Assembly (NCBI RefSeq): GCF_050875635.1
Contig: NZ_JBPAOH010000012.1
Location: forward strand, 1-64,000
Length of the DNA: 64,000 bases
DNA from: Hassallia sp050875635
GTDB taxonomy: Bacteria > Cyanobacteriota > Cyanobacteriia > Cyanobacteriales > Nostocaceae
Direction of reading: 5' to 3'
The notes under the pieces were generated by a model that searched no databases, had not been told where the DNA came from, and was given only the letters and a program-made list of their open reading frames with translations. The translations under genes were made by a program, and so were the position numbers. The first letter of the stretch is position 1. The number at the start of each line of letters is the position of its first letter. This document shows, piece after piece, positions 8,909 to 16,347 of the stretch.

Positions 8909-9571
8909 GGGAACTCCACTTATCGATTTTTTGATTTTAGCTTTTGTTTAGATTTTGACTGGATAATGCCTAAAAAGTCAAAAAAAGCAACATCAAGGCA
9001 AAAAAAAGCAGATTTTTGCTTTTTACTTTGACCTTTTCTGTTTCCCCATCAATTTCATCACCTTTCTACGCATATCTTATTGCTGAACAAATTTCCCTCT
9101 AACTAAAGACGTACAATTTGAGATTTTTTCATTGACAGGAAAAATTTTCTCAGTGTCAAGTAACCCAAGGGCTATTTTGGGAGATACTCGCTCTTCAGAA
9201 ATTTTTGTTATTACCTGTAACAATTATCAAGTTAGATTTATAACGTGGCTGACAAAATTTTGCAAGCTTATTTGTTACTGATTAACAAGCATCGTTAATT
9301 TGAGGCTCAACTAAATTTTAATTGTTGATATTGCTGGGTATTAATGCTTAATTTTATACTTTGGTGCAGAAAAGCTATTTTTAAAAGCCACAGGATTTAT
9401 GAGAGAATGATTAATTTTTGTCAACAACAAAAATTAATTGTTTGCAAGTAAATATACTCAAAATGTTTAACTTAAATGAATTAAAATCAACTTTTGGATA
9501 TTAACTAGAAAATGCCTGATTCAATGTGTTTATAATTTCAGCATAAAGTCGTAGAAATCAGGTTGTTTCAT
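8909..9571. promoter_or_regulatory. Long AT-rich upstream region of susA
   Basis: This 660-base stretch separates susA from the small membrane peptide gene. It contains A- and T-rich runs (for example near 8975-9030) and no coding sequence I can support. A full NtcA consensus (GTAN8TAC) was searched for by eye and not found. Confidence 0.4.
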
Positions 9572-9685
9572 ATGGCTACAAATACACAAAAAGCAACATC
9601 TGACCACAGCCTAGGCAACATAGTTATTATGTCCTTGCTTGCCTTCTGTGGGTTGACCGTCATCTTTCTGCTTGGTCTTTTTTAA
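9572..9685 (+). CDS. 37-residue single-span membrane peptide
   Basis: A short open frame starting with ATG at 9572 encodes a 37-residue peptide: a polar, threonine-rich head (MATNTQKATSDHSLGN) and one hydrophobic span (IVIMSLLAFCGLTVIFLLGLF) ending at the stop. The composition is that of the small subunits found in photosynthetic membrane complexes, but it matches none I recognise (PsbX, PetN, PsaM and Psb30 were considered). Only a weak AGG precedes the start. It sits between long non-coding regions, so expression is plausible but unproven. Confidence 0.5.
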   Translation: MATNTQKATSDHSLGNIVIMSLLAFCGLTVIFLLGLF

Positions 9686-9707
9686 CTAGAAATTAAAGTA
9701 GTATATG

Positions 9708-9790
9708 TAGGGGAGGCTTTCTTAGGGTGTGGATTTTCGAGGCAGTTTGCGGTGTAGATTTTCTTCCCGCAAAACTGCCGTCCTCCCCTA
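9708..9790. repeat. Nested imperfect palindrome, hairpin about 83 bases
   Basis: The outer arms TAGGGGAGG (9708-9716) and CCTCCCCTA (9782-9790) enclose inner arms GGCAGTTTGCGG (9741-9752) and CCGCAAAACTGCC (9767-9779), the latter with one bulged A. Transcribed RNA would fold into a two-step hairpin. It follows the small peptide gene and may be a MITE-like unit or an RNA structure. Further G/C-rich partly repeated sequence continues to about 9900. Confidence 0.6.
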
Positions 9791-9920
9791 ATATTGCCGT
9801 TGCGTTATGGCAGAACGCAAGAGCGCACCGCACTCTTATCGTAAAAACGGTGCCGTACCCTCAGGCATAACACACCCTACTAGCTGAGGGTAGTAGTATT
9901 CAAAATTTAAAGTAACAAAA

Positions 9921-9942
9921 AGCGATGCCGTCAGACATCGCT
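9921..9942 (-). terminator. Rho-independent terminator of the Ca2+/H+ antiporter gene
   Basis: AGCGATG and CATCGCT form a 7-bp stem with an 8-base loop. Read on the minus strand the hairpin is followed by TTTTTGTT, the expected U-tract, about 70 bases past the cax stop. Confidence 0.7.
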
Positions 9943-10011
9943 ATTGATATTTAACTAATTTTTTTGTTGGGTAGTAATTTTTAATTTCCCCGCAGAAAGT
10001 TGACGTTACAA

Positions 10012-11097
10012 CTAACCCATGCCATCGATTACGGGATGAAAGTAGAAAGCGAACCCCAACACTGTATAAGCGGCTAATAACAATGTGCCTTCTAGCCAAT
10101 TGGATTTTCCATCAGAACTAATAGAATTTGCAATTAACACCGATACAGCCACAGCCACTAATTCAAAGGGTTTAAAATCTAAATCCATCGGCTGACCGAA
10201 TACTCGCCCAGCTATCACTAAAACAGGAGCGACAAATAAAGCAATCTGCATACTCGATCCCACAGCCACGGAAACGGAAAGATCCATTTTATCTTTCATT
10301 GCCACAGTGACTGCGGTAGCATGTTCAGCGGCATTACCGACGATGGGAACCAAAATCACCCCTGTAAACAGTGCCGTCAAACCTAGCTGGGATGTGGCTA
10401 CTTCTAAAGAATCTACTAGCATTTCTGACTCAAGCGCCACTAATAGAGTACACACTAGCAGCACTCCAGTCCACAACCAAATATTCGGCTTAGTATGAGA
10501 AGTTTCCTCAGACTCGATTAAACCGACTTCATAAAGATAAGCGTGGGTTTTCATCGAAAATAGCAACGTCAAAGCGTAAACCACGATTAATACTATTGCC
10601 ACCGCAAGCGAAAAATTTTCTACAGTTTGTTGGCTAATTCCAACAGAAGTTACGTTCATCGCTGTTGGCAGCAAAATCGCAATCACTGCCAAATTCATCG
10701 AAGCTGCATTTACCCGCGCTACAATTGGCTGAAATGTCTGTTCTTTGTAGCGAAGTCCTCCCAACAGCATAGAAAGACCCATCACAAGTAGTAAGTTGCC
10801 AATAATCGAGCCGGTTATACTGGCTTTGACTACATTCACCAACCCAGCTTTTAGGGCAATTAAAGCAATGATCAATTCTGTGGCGTTACCAAAGGTGGCG
10901 TTTAATAATCCTCCTAGCGTTGGACCAACTACCACAGCAATTTCTTCTGTAGCTGTACCCATCCAAGCTGCTAACGGCAAAATCGCTAGTGCAGCGGTGA
11001 TGAAAACTATCAACTCTCCCCACTTGAGAAATTCGGCTGCTAAGGAAAGGGGGATAAACAATAACAGAACCAGAAAGAGAATGTTTTTACCGGACAT
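10012..11097 (-). CDS. cax: Calcium/proton antiporter (CaCA/CAX family)
   Basis: A 361-residue membrane protein of about eleven hydrophobic segments. It shows the two internally duplicated CAX signature repeats, GNATELIIALIAL in the first half and GNAAEHATAVTVAMKDKMDLS in the second, each carrying the acidic residue needed for cation binding. Family members expel Ca2+ in exchange for protons and in cyanobacteria help with salt or alkaline stress. The length fits the family. It is transcribed alone on the minus strand and ends at a clear terminator. Confidence 0.93.
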   Translation of the reverse strand: MSGKNILFLVLLLFIPLSLAAEFLKWGELIVFITAALAILPLAAWMGTATEEIAVVVGPTLGGLLNATFGNATELIIALIALKAGLVNVVKASITGSIIGNLLLVMGLSMLLGGLRYKEQTFQPIVARVNAASMNLAVIAILLPTAMNVTSVGISQQTVENFSLAVAIVLIVVYALTLLFSMKTHAYLYEVGLIESEETSHTKPNIWLWTGVLLVCTLLVALESEMLVDSLEVATSQLGLTALFTGVILVPIVGNAAEHATAVTVAMKDKMDLSVSVAVGSSMQIALFVAPVLVIAGRVFGQPMDLDFKPFELVAVAVSVLIANSISSDGKSNWLEGTLLLAAYTVLGFAFYFHPVIDGMG

Positions 11098-11164
11098 TTG
11101 TTATCTAAATTCTAGGGGATCAATCATAAAGGAGTGCTGAGTTATCCGGAAATCGAGGATTAGG

Positions 11165-11412
11165 AATTGAAAGTTGTTAGTTGTTAGTTGATGGTTGATG
11201 GTTGTTGGGCAATGGGCAATGGGCAATGGGCAATGGGCAATGGGAATAAAGCCAAATTTCGATCTCAGCCCACTTGGACGCTTGCCCCATGACGGCAGGT
11301 GCTTCAAGCCGGGGAACCCGTCCAACGCACTGCCTCCCCCATGCCCCATGACGGCAGGTGCTTCAAGCCGGGGAACCCGTCCAACGCACTGCCTCCCCCA
11401 TGCCCCACTATC
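11165..11412. repeat. Heptamer array plus a 59-bp unit repeated twice
   Basis: First come TAGTTGT/TGATGGT-type heptamers, then GGGCAAT repeated at least five times (11207-11244). Next, a 59-bp unit beginning GCCCCATGACGGCAGGTGCT occurs twice in tandem (about 11284 and 11343). A relative of this unit appears at 19190-19235 and, inverted and interrupted, at 53497-53575 and 54440-54600. This accounts for most of the cax upstream region. Confidence 0.85.
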
Positions 11413-11455
11413 CACTATCCACTTCCACTCAGCACCTCTAAAGACTAGATTCTAG

Positions 11456-11880
11456 GATACTCTCTACCCTGCGGTAGAACGGCTTAGAGATTCTACTGTT
11501 TGCACTTTTTGGCTAGATATGTAAAATTAAATTGCGATTTGTGCAGCTTTCGCAATCTTTCGTTACAAATCTATCAATTTCAGCCCGAATACTACACCAA
11601 AAATGGGGTTTAATATATTAAAAGACAATTAAGTTTTTTCGGGCTGCAAACCAAATAACCCGTTAACTAAGGCTTTTGACAATGGATAATTCATTCATGC
11701 CTGCGGTTCGGCTGAAGTTTGAGAAAGCAGATGACCCGCAAGACTAAAGCAGGATGTGAAAAATTAGCAAGTTTTCTCATAGTTGTTTATACCGAGCGAA
11801 GCGAAGATGGCGCGGTAACGATTTTTGCATAGATATTCGATAGCGCAATTGTAATTTTTAGTGATTCAGGATAAAGATAC
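11456..11880. promoter_or_regulatory. Upstream region of the GH57 gene
   Basis: Probably the leader of the downstream gene. A 21-codon open frame (MDNSFMPAVRLKF...) starts at 11682 and ends shortly after, but has no ribosome binding site and was not called as a gene. No strong repeat except a GCGCGG/CCGAGCGAAGCG stretch near 11790. Confidence 0.3.
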
Positions 11881-14532
11881 ATGACTTCAGCTGCTGAAAT
11901 GCCAGCTAGTGCTGGCTCATCAATGTCAAACCAAACCCAGGCATACACCCAGCAACCCAACCCATTGAGAACGGCTACTGGTGTTTACGTAGCTGTACAC
12001 GGTCATTTTTACCAACCGCCACGAGAAAATCCTTATTTAGATGCGATTGAACGCCAACCTGGTGCCGCACCTTTCCATGACTGGAATGAGCGGATTCACT
12101 GGGAATGTTACCGCCCAAATGCCTTCGCCAGGGTGTTAAACAACCGAGGTGAAGTGCTGGGGATCGTGAATAATTACGAGTATTTCAGCTTTAATATAGG
12201 ACCTACGTTGATGTCGTGGCTAGAACGCCATGATGTGGAGGTTTATCAACGGATTTTAGAGGCAGATAGGAAAAGTTGCGATCGCTTAAACGGTCATGGC
12301 AATGCGATCGCGCAAGTATACAATCACATCATCATGCCTCTCGCCAACGACCGCGACAAACAAACCCAAATCCACTGGGGTAAGGAAGACTTCCGATCCC
12401 GCTTTGGACGCGATCCCGAAGGTATGTGGTTAGCAGAAGCTGCCGTAGATTACGCAACCTTAGAAGCTTTGGTTGCTGAAGGCATTCGTTTTATCGTCCT
12501 CGCACCTTCTCAAGCACAACGTTGTCGTCCCCTACCAAATAACGAGAATCCGCACCCAGGATGGCACGAAGTCGGCGGCGCTCAAATTGATTCTACCCGC
12601 CCTTATCGCTGTTATTTGAAAGAAAGTGGGGAAAATGACGATCGCCCATACATTGATATCTTTTTCTACGATGGTCCGATATCGCGGGATATGGGTTTTA
12701 GTGATGTGGTTTACAATTCCAGTCACTTTACAGGACGCATCGGTTCAGCAGTGCGCGGGGATCATCGTCCAGCACAGTTAATTTCTGTAGCGACGGATGG
12801 GGAAACCTTTGGACATCACAAGAAAGGAACTGAGAAAACTTTAGCTTACGCATTCATCGAAGAATTTCCCCGCCAAGGTTGGACGGTAACGAACTTTGCC
12901 CATTACCTCAGCTTAGAAGCGCCGACTTGGGAAGTCGAATTAAAACCAGTCACAGCATGGAGTTGCGCCCACGGTGTCGATAGATGGCAAGATAATTGCG
13001 GTTGTGGTGGTGAAGGTGGAGTATGGCATCAAAAATGGCGGCGTCCGTTGCGAGATGCGCTAAATTGGCTGCGCGATCGCTTAGTTGATGTATATGAAGA
13101 ATATGGCAGACAGCTTTTTAGCGATCCCTGGCAAGCGAGAAATGAATATATCAAGGTGATGCGCGATCGCTCTCCAGCAAATATTAACCGATTCCTCAGC
13201 CGCCATCAAACCCACAAACTAACAGCCGCCGAACAAGTAGACGCATTACGACTTTTAGAAATGCAGCGTCATGCTTTGCTGATGTTCACCAGTTGCGGTT
13301 GGTTTTTTGAAGAAATTTCCCGCCCAGAGGGAACGCAGATTATGCGCTATGCGGCGCGGGCGATGGAATTGGCGGGAGATGTGGCAGGTGTACAGTTAGA
13401 AAAAGGCTTTGTTAAACGTCTTGGTTTAGCCCCCAGTAATGTTGATATCTTCAAGCATGGTGGGGAAATTTATCGCCAACTGGTGTTAACAGCGCAAGTT
13501 GGTTTTAAGCAAGTTGCAGCACATTACGCCATTACTTCATTATTTGGTAATGGCGATCGCAAACCGACAGAAACCCGCAATTCTGCCAGCAAACTTCCGC
13601 ATCCTTACCAAAAGCGGGTTTATTGCTACACGGCAAATGAGCTAGATTACCAAATGCAACGCCTGGGATCGCTAACCTTAGCGATGGGACAAGTAAAGCT
13701 GGTGTCAGAAATTACTTGGGAAAGCGAGCATTTAGTCTTTGCCGTGCTGCATTTGGGAGGCTGGGATTTTCATTGCTGCATTCAACCGTTTGAGGGCAGA
13801 CGTAGTTACAGCCAGTTAAAAGAAAAGCTGTTTGCAGCGCTGGAACAAGCGAGTGCGGCGCATACAATCTTGGCGATGACGCAGTTGTTTGGCGAAGAAC
13901 CTTTCAGCTTGCAGAATTTATTCGCTGAAGAACGCCATCGAATTATGCGGTTGTTGAGTCAGGAAACACTGACACGTTTAAATGAGCTTTATACTCAAAC
14001 GTACCGGGATAATTATGGAGTGATGATGGCATTCCACCGGGATCAACTCGAAGTACCGCAAGAGTTGCAGGTAGCAGCGGAGATTGCCTTAGGGCATCGG
14101 TGTATGATGACATTGCGATCGCTTGAGCAAGACATCGCCGAGCCGCAACTTTGCACGAATCATCTGGTAGAATTAGAGGCGATCGCCAAAGAAGCGAAAC
14201 ACCTGCATTGTCGGTTGAATATCCACGACGGCAAGCTGATGTTAGAGCAATTGATATTGCGATCGCTTTGGCAATTATTGCACGATCCCAACGGCACATT
14301 CGATGCAGATATCCAACGCTTAGAAAGGTTGATAGATATCGGCTATGACATGAATATCGGCATCTCTTTGGAGCGATCCCAGGAATTATACTTTAGCTGT
14401 CTGCATCAGATATTATCGCATTGTGCGGCTGCGGTGGCTAGTGGGAAAGATACTCATCAGTGTCGGCATTTGTTGAAGTTGGGACAAAAGTTAGCTGTTG
14501 ATGTTAGTCCTTGGTTGAGTCAGTTCGGATAA
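11881..14532 (+). CDS. Glycoside hydrolase family 57 protein (DUF3536)
   Basis: An 883-residue protein with an N-terminal GH57 catalytic-type domain (about residues 35-330) and a long C-terminal DUF3536 part. The start of the fold is seen as YVAVHGHFYQPPRENPY, with HWECYRPNAFARVLN and MWLAEAAVDYATLEAL following, and SVATDGETFGHHKKGTEKTL near residue 300. GH57 enzymes act on alpha-glucans such as glycogen (amylase, branching or transferase activities); the exact activity of this subgroup is not established. A weak AGGA lies before the ATG. With susA nearby, this part of the window is rich in sugar metabolism, but the genes are not in one operon. Confidence 0.88.
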   Translation: MTSAAEMPASAGSSMSNQTQAYTQQPNPLRTATGVYVAVHGHFYQPPRENPYLDAIERQPGAAPFHDWNERIHWECYRPNAFARVLNNRGEVLGIVNNYEYFSFNIGPTLMSWLERHDVEVYQRILEADRKSCDRLNGHGNAIAQVYNHIIMPLANDRDKQTQIHWGKEDFRSRFGRDPEGMWLAEAAVDYATLEALVAEGIRFIVLAPSQAQRCRPLPNNENPHPGWHEVGGAQIDSTRPYRCYLKESGENDDRPYIDIFFYDGPISRDMGFSDVVYNSSHFTGRIGSAVRGDHRPAQLISVATDGETFGHHKKGTEKTLAYAFIEEFPRQGWTVTNFAHYLSLEAPTWEVELKPVTAWSCAHGVDRWQDNCGCGGEGGVWHQKWRRPLRDALNWLRDRLVDVYEEYGRQLFSDPWQARNEYIKVMRDRSPANINRFLSRHQTHKLTAAEQVDALRLLEMQRHALLMFTSCGWFFEEISRPEGTQIMRYAARAMELAGDVAGVQLEKGFVKRLGLAPSNVDIFKHGGEIYRQLVLTAQVGFKQVAAHYAITSLFGNGDRKPTETRNSASKLPHPYQKRVYCYTANELDYQMQRLGSLTLAMGQVKLVSEITWESEHLVFAVLHLGGWDFHCCIQPFEGRRSYSQLKEKLFAALEQASAAHTILAMTQLFGEEPFSLQNLFAEERHRIMRLLSQETLTRLNELYTQTYRDNYGVMMAFHRDQLEVPQELQVAAEIALGHRCMMTLRSLEQDIAEPQLCTNHLVELEAIAKEAKHLHCRLNIHDGKLMLEQLILRSLWQLLHDPNGTFDADIQRLERLIDIGYDMNIGISLERSQELYFSCLHQILSHCAAAVASGKDTHQCRHLLKLGQKLAVDVSPWLSQFG

Positions 14533-14684
14533 AAAGACAAGGGGACAAGGAGACAAGGGGACAAGGAGACAAGGAGAATTCAAAATTTAATACTCTCCCC
14601 CTCTCCCCCTCCCCCCCTCTCCTTGTCTCCCCATCTCCCCCCTCTGCCCCTCTCCTTGTCTCCCCCACTCCTTGTCTCCCCTAG
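14533..14684. repeat. ACAAGGAG-type tandem repeat with inverted C-rich copy
   Basis: Units of GGGACAAGGAGACAAGG (14537-14576) are followed by CTCCCCCTCTCCCC and TCCTTGTCTCC copies to 14683. The two halves are complementary, so the transcript could fold into a long hairpin. The same unit type has entered the recJ coding region (45664-45912). Confidence 0.8.
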
Positions 14685-14951
14685 TTAAATGTGACGGTGA
14701 GTATTTTTTGAAGAGGCTTCGCGATCGCAATGGTAGGGATAAAGCCACTCACATTTGAAGAGTCCGTGGCTGTATTTTTCAAAAACGGTGCCGGCGTGTA
14801 TTCCTGGTGCTAAATCAATCCCAGCTTTTGTTTTGATTTCGTATAGTTTGGGAAAAGCTGCGATAAAAACAGCTATTACCACGAAAAAGCAAAAGAAAAG
14901 AGTTGTAACTTTGGGAACTTTTTGGTAATTACTGTTAGGGTTTTTAGACAT
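14685..14951 (-). CDS. Hypothetical small membrane-anchored protein
   Basis: An 88-residue protein I do not recognise. It has a polar N-terminus, one membrane span or signal anchor at about residues 16-34 (TTLFFCFFVVIAVFIAAFP), and a C-terminal part with two cysteines (FKCEWLYPYHCD) that would lie outside the cytoplasm and could form a disulfide. It stands between repeats and the HNH gene, on the same strand as both downstream neighbours. Confidence 0.5.
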   Translation of the reverse strand: MSKNPNSNYQKVPKVTTLFFCFFVVIAVFIAAFPKLYEIKTKAGIDLAPGIHAGTVFEKYSHGLFKCEWLYPYHCDREASSKNTHRHI

Positions 14952-14981
14952 ATTCCTAAGAAACTAACAGTCAATATTATC

Positions 14982-15224
14982 CTATAAATCAAAATGTCGC
15001 CGAAAGCGGTGAACTATTTTATCTGTTTTTTCAAGGTTGCAGGTAAAGCAAAGAGTTTGTAAGTTACTGATATCATTTTGACCACCACGGGCGAGGGGTA
15101 TAATATGGTCAATAGTGAGATTAGTTTCGTCATTTGTACCACAACTTTGACACTGATATTGGTCGCGTTGAAATACATATTTTCTCACTTCTGGAGGGAT
15201 GCGAATGCGAGGAGTTTTACTCAT
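14982..15224 (-). CDS. Small HNH endonuclease
   Basis: An 80-residue HNH nuclease. It shows a CxxC pair (CQSCG), the catalytic DHIIPLARGG histidine motif, the NLQTLC asparagine and a second CxxC (CFTC), all in the expected order and spacing. The start RIRIPPEVRKYVFQRD is typical of stand-alone cyanobacterial HNH proteins. Its ATG overlaps the stop of the upstream gene by four bases (ATGA at 15224-15221), so the two are translationally coupled. Target and role are unknown; such proteins occur in defence, mobile elements and as orphan nucleases. Confidence 0.85.
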   Translation of the reverse strand: MSKTPRIRIPPEVRKYVFQRDQYQCQSCGTNDETNLTIDHIIPLARGGQNDISNLQTLCFTCNLEKTDKIVHRFRRHFDL

Positions 15225-15706
15225 GTGCTGACTTCCTTTATCATGCGGCGAATGTCATCAAGTGGTGACTCAGGTTCAGTGATTTCGGGTTCATCTGGAG
15301 AGAATTCTAGATTAATTTTAACATTTAAGTTTTCTTCGCCTTCATTTTCATCATAAGAAGATTCTATATATGCCCGAATTCTAAGTTTTCCATTTTGCCA
15401 ATTTTTAGAACCAAGAATCAGACGTTCACAGTTTATTCCTTCTTTAGGAAAGATACATTCTAAATTCATGTAAGCATCATTAATCTTTAATCCCTGAATG
15501 AATACCTCTCTCAAATAATCAATTATATAATCTTCTTGATAATTATTTTTGCGCGTTTCATATAAAAAATCAAATTTTTTGCGAATATCATTTTCTATTT
15601 TTAGTTTAAATTTACCTACTTGAAATAAATTATTATTATCTTCAAATGATAAAACATCATCATTACATTCCAATGGTTTAAATCCATTTTCCATATAAAT
15701 ATCCAT
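15221..15706 (-). CDS. KGK-domain-like protein coupled to HNH nuclease
   Basis: A 161-residue acidic protein. Its N-terminus (FKPLECNDDVLSFEDNNNLFQVGKFK) resembles the KGK domain, a short domain of unknown function seen in cyanobacteria, in which DDVLSF is the best-kept part. The middle (FIQGLKINDAYMNLEC ... LRIRAYIESSYDE) looks like a beta-rich fold. The C-terminus is proline- and glutamate-rich. The initiation codon may be the second Met (residue 5). The overlap with the HNH gene suggests the two act together, for example as nuclease and control subunit; that is inference. Confidence 0.6.
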   Translation of the reverse strand: MDIYMENGFKPLECNDDVLSFEDNNNLFQVGKFKLKIENDIRKKFDFLYETRKNNYQEDYIIDYLREVFIQGLKINDAYMNLECIFPKEGINCERLILGSKNWQNGKLRIRAYIESSYDENEGEENLNVKINLEFSPDEPEITEPESPLDDIRRMIKEVST

Positions 15707-16101
15707 CCTTAAAATTGTCTGACAACTATATTCAACAATTATATTCGCATCAAATATAAATCGTCACTACATCGGTAAATATTACGCCCTCAGAATAGAA
15801 TTCTGGGCTATACAAACAAAGTCCGCGTAGGCGGACTTAAAACCTAAAATAACTCTTCTATTTGCGTCTTTGCGCCTTTGCGTGAGAAAAATCTTTAACC
15901 GCAGATGAACACAGATAAACACAGATAATTACCTGTATTTACCTAAGCACATAATCGCACAAATTCCTAACGATTTAAAATCAGAAAACCTCTGCGATCC
16001 TCTGCGCTTACTTTGTGTTCCCACCGAAGCTTTGATCGGAGGAAACCTCCGCTCAAACTTCTCTCTGCGTTTAAAAACGCGCTCATTTTCACGCTTAGAT
16101 T
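15707..16101. repeat. Repeat-rich gap with inverted unit shared with 19235-19372
   Basis: CCCTCAGAATAGAATTCTGG (15787-15806) and the following GGCTATACAAACAAAGTCCGC recur at 19236-19372, the first part in inverted orientation. The rest includes tracts like CTTTGCGCCTTTGCG and ACACAGATAAACACAGATAA that are typical of non-coding cyanobacterial DNA. No gene seen. Confidence 0.65.
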
Positions 16102-16347
16102 CTAACCCTCCTCTACAACATCTCCTAAACCATCCGATATCAGAAAACCATTACTCGAAATACTTATTTTACTAACATCCGAAACCTCATAAATTTTCAG
16201 CGAATCATCAAATACAGGTAACAAACAGTCGTATAACTGCATCGCTTGCAAACAACTATTAATTGCCGAAACTGCTGAATTATATCCCGCAATCTTTTGT
16301 TCAACAGCAAGTAATAACCGCCGATTATTTAGAATTTTATTTTCAGC
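16102..16347 (-). pseudogene. C-terminal extension of the dynamin-like gene beyond an in-frame TAA
   Basis: Immediately after the TAA that ends the dynamin-like frame (16350-16348), the same frame stays open for 81 more codons to a TAG at 16104-16102. The translation (AENKILNNRRLLLAVEQKIAGY ... YDCLLPVFDDSLKIYE ... GLGDVVEEG) begins with a helix that continues the last helix before the stop and reads like real protein. The simplest view is a nonsense mutation that has cut the last tenth of the protein. A sequencing error is the other possibility. Confidence 0.65.
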
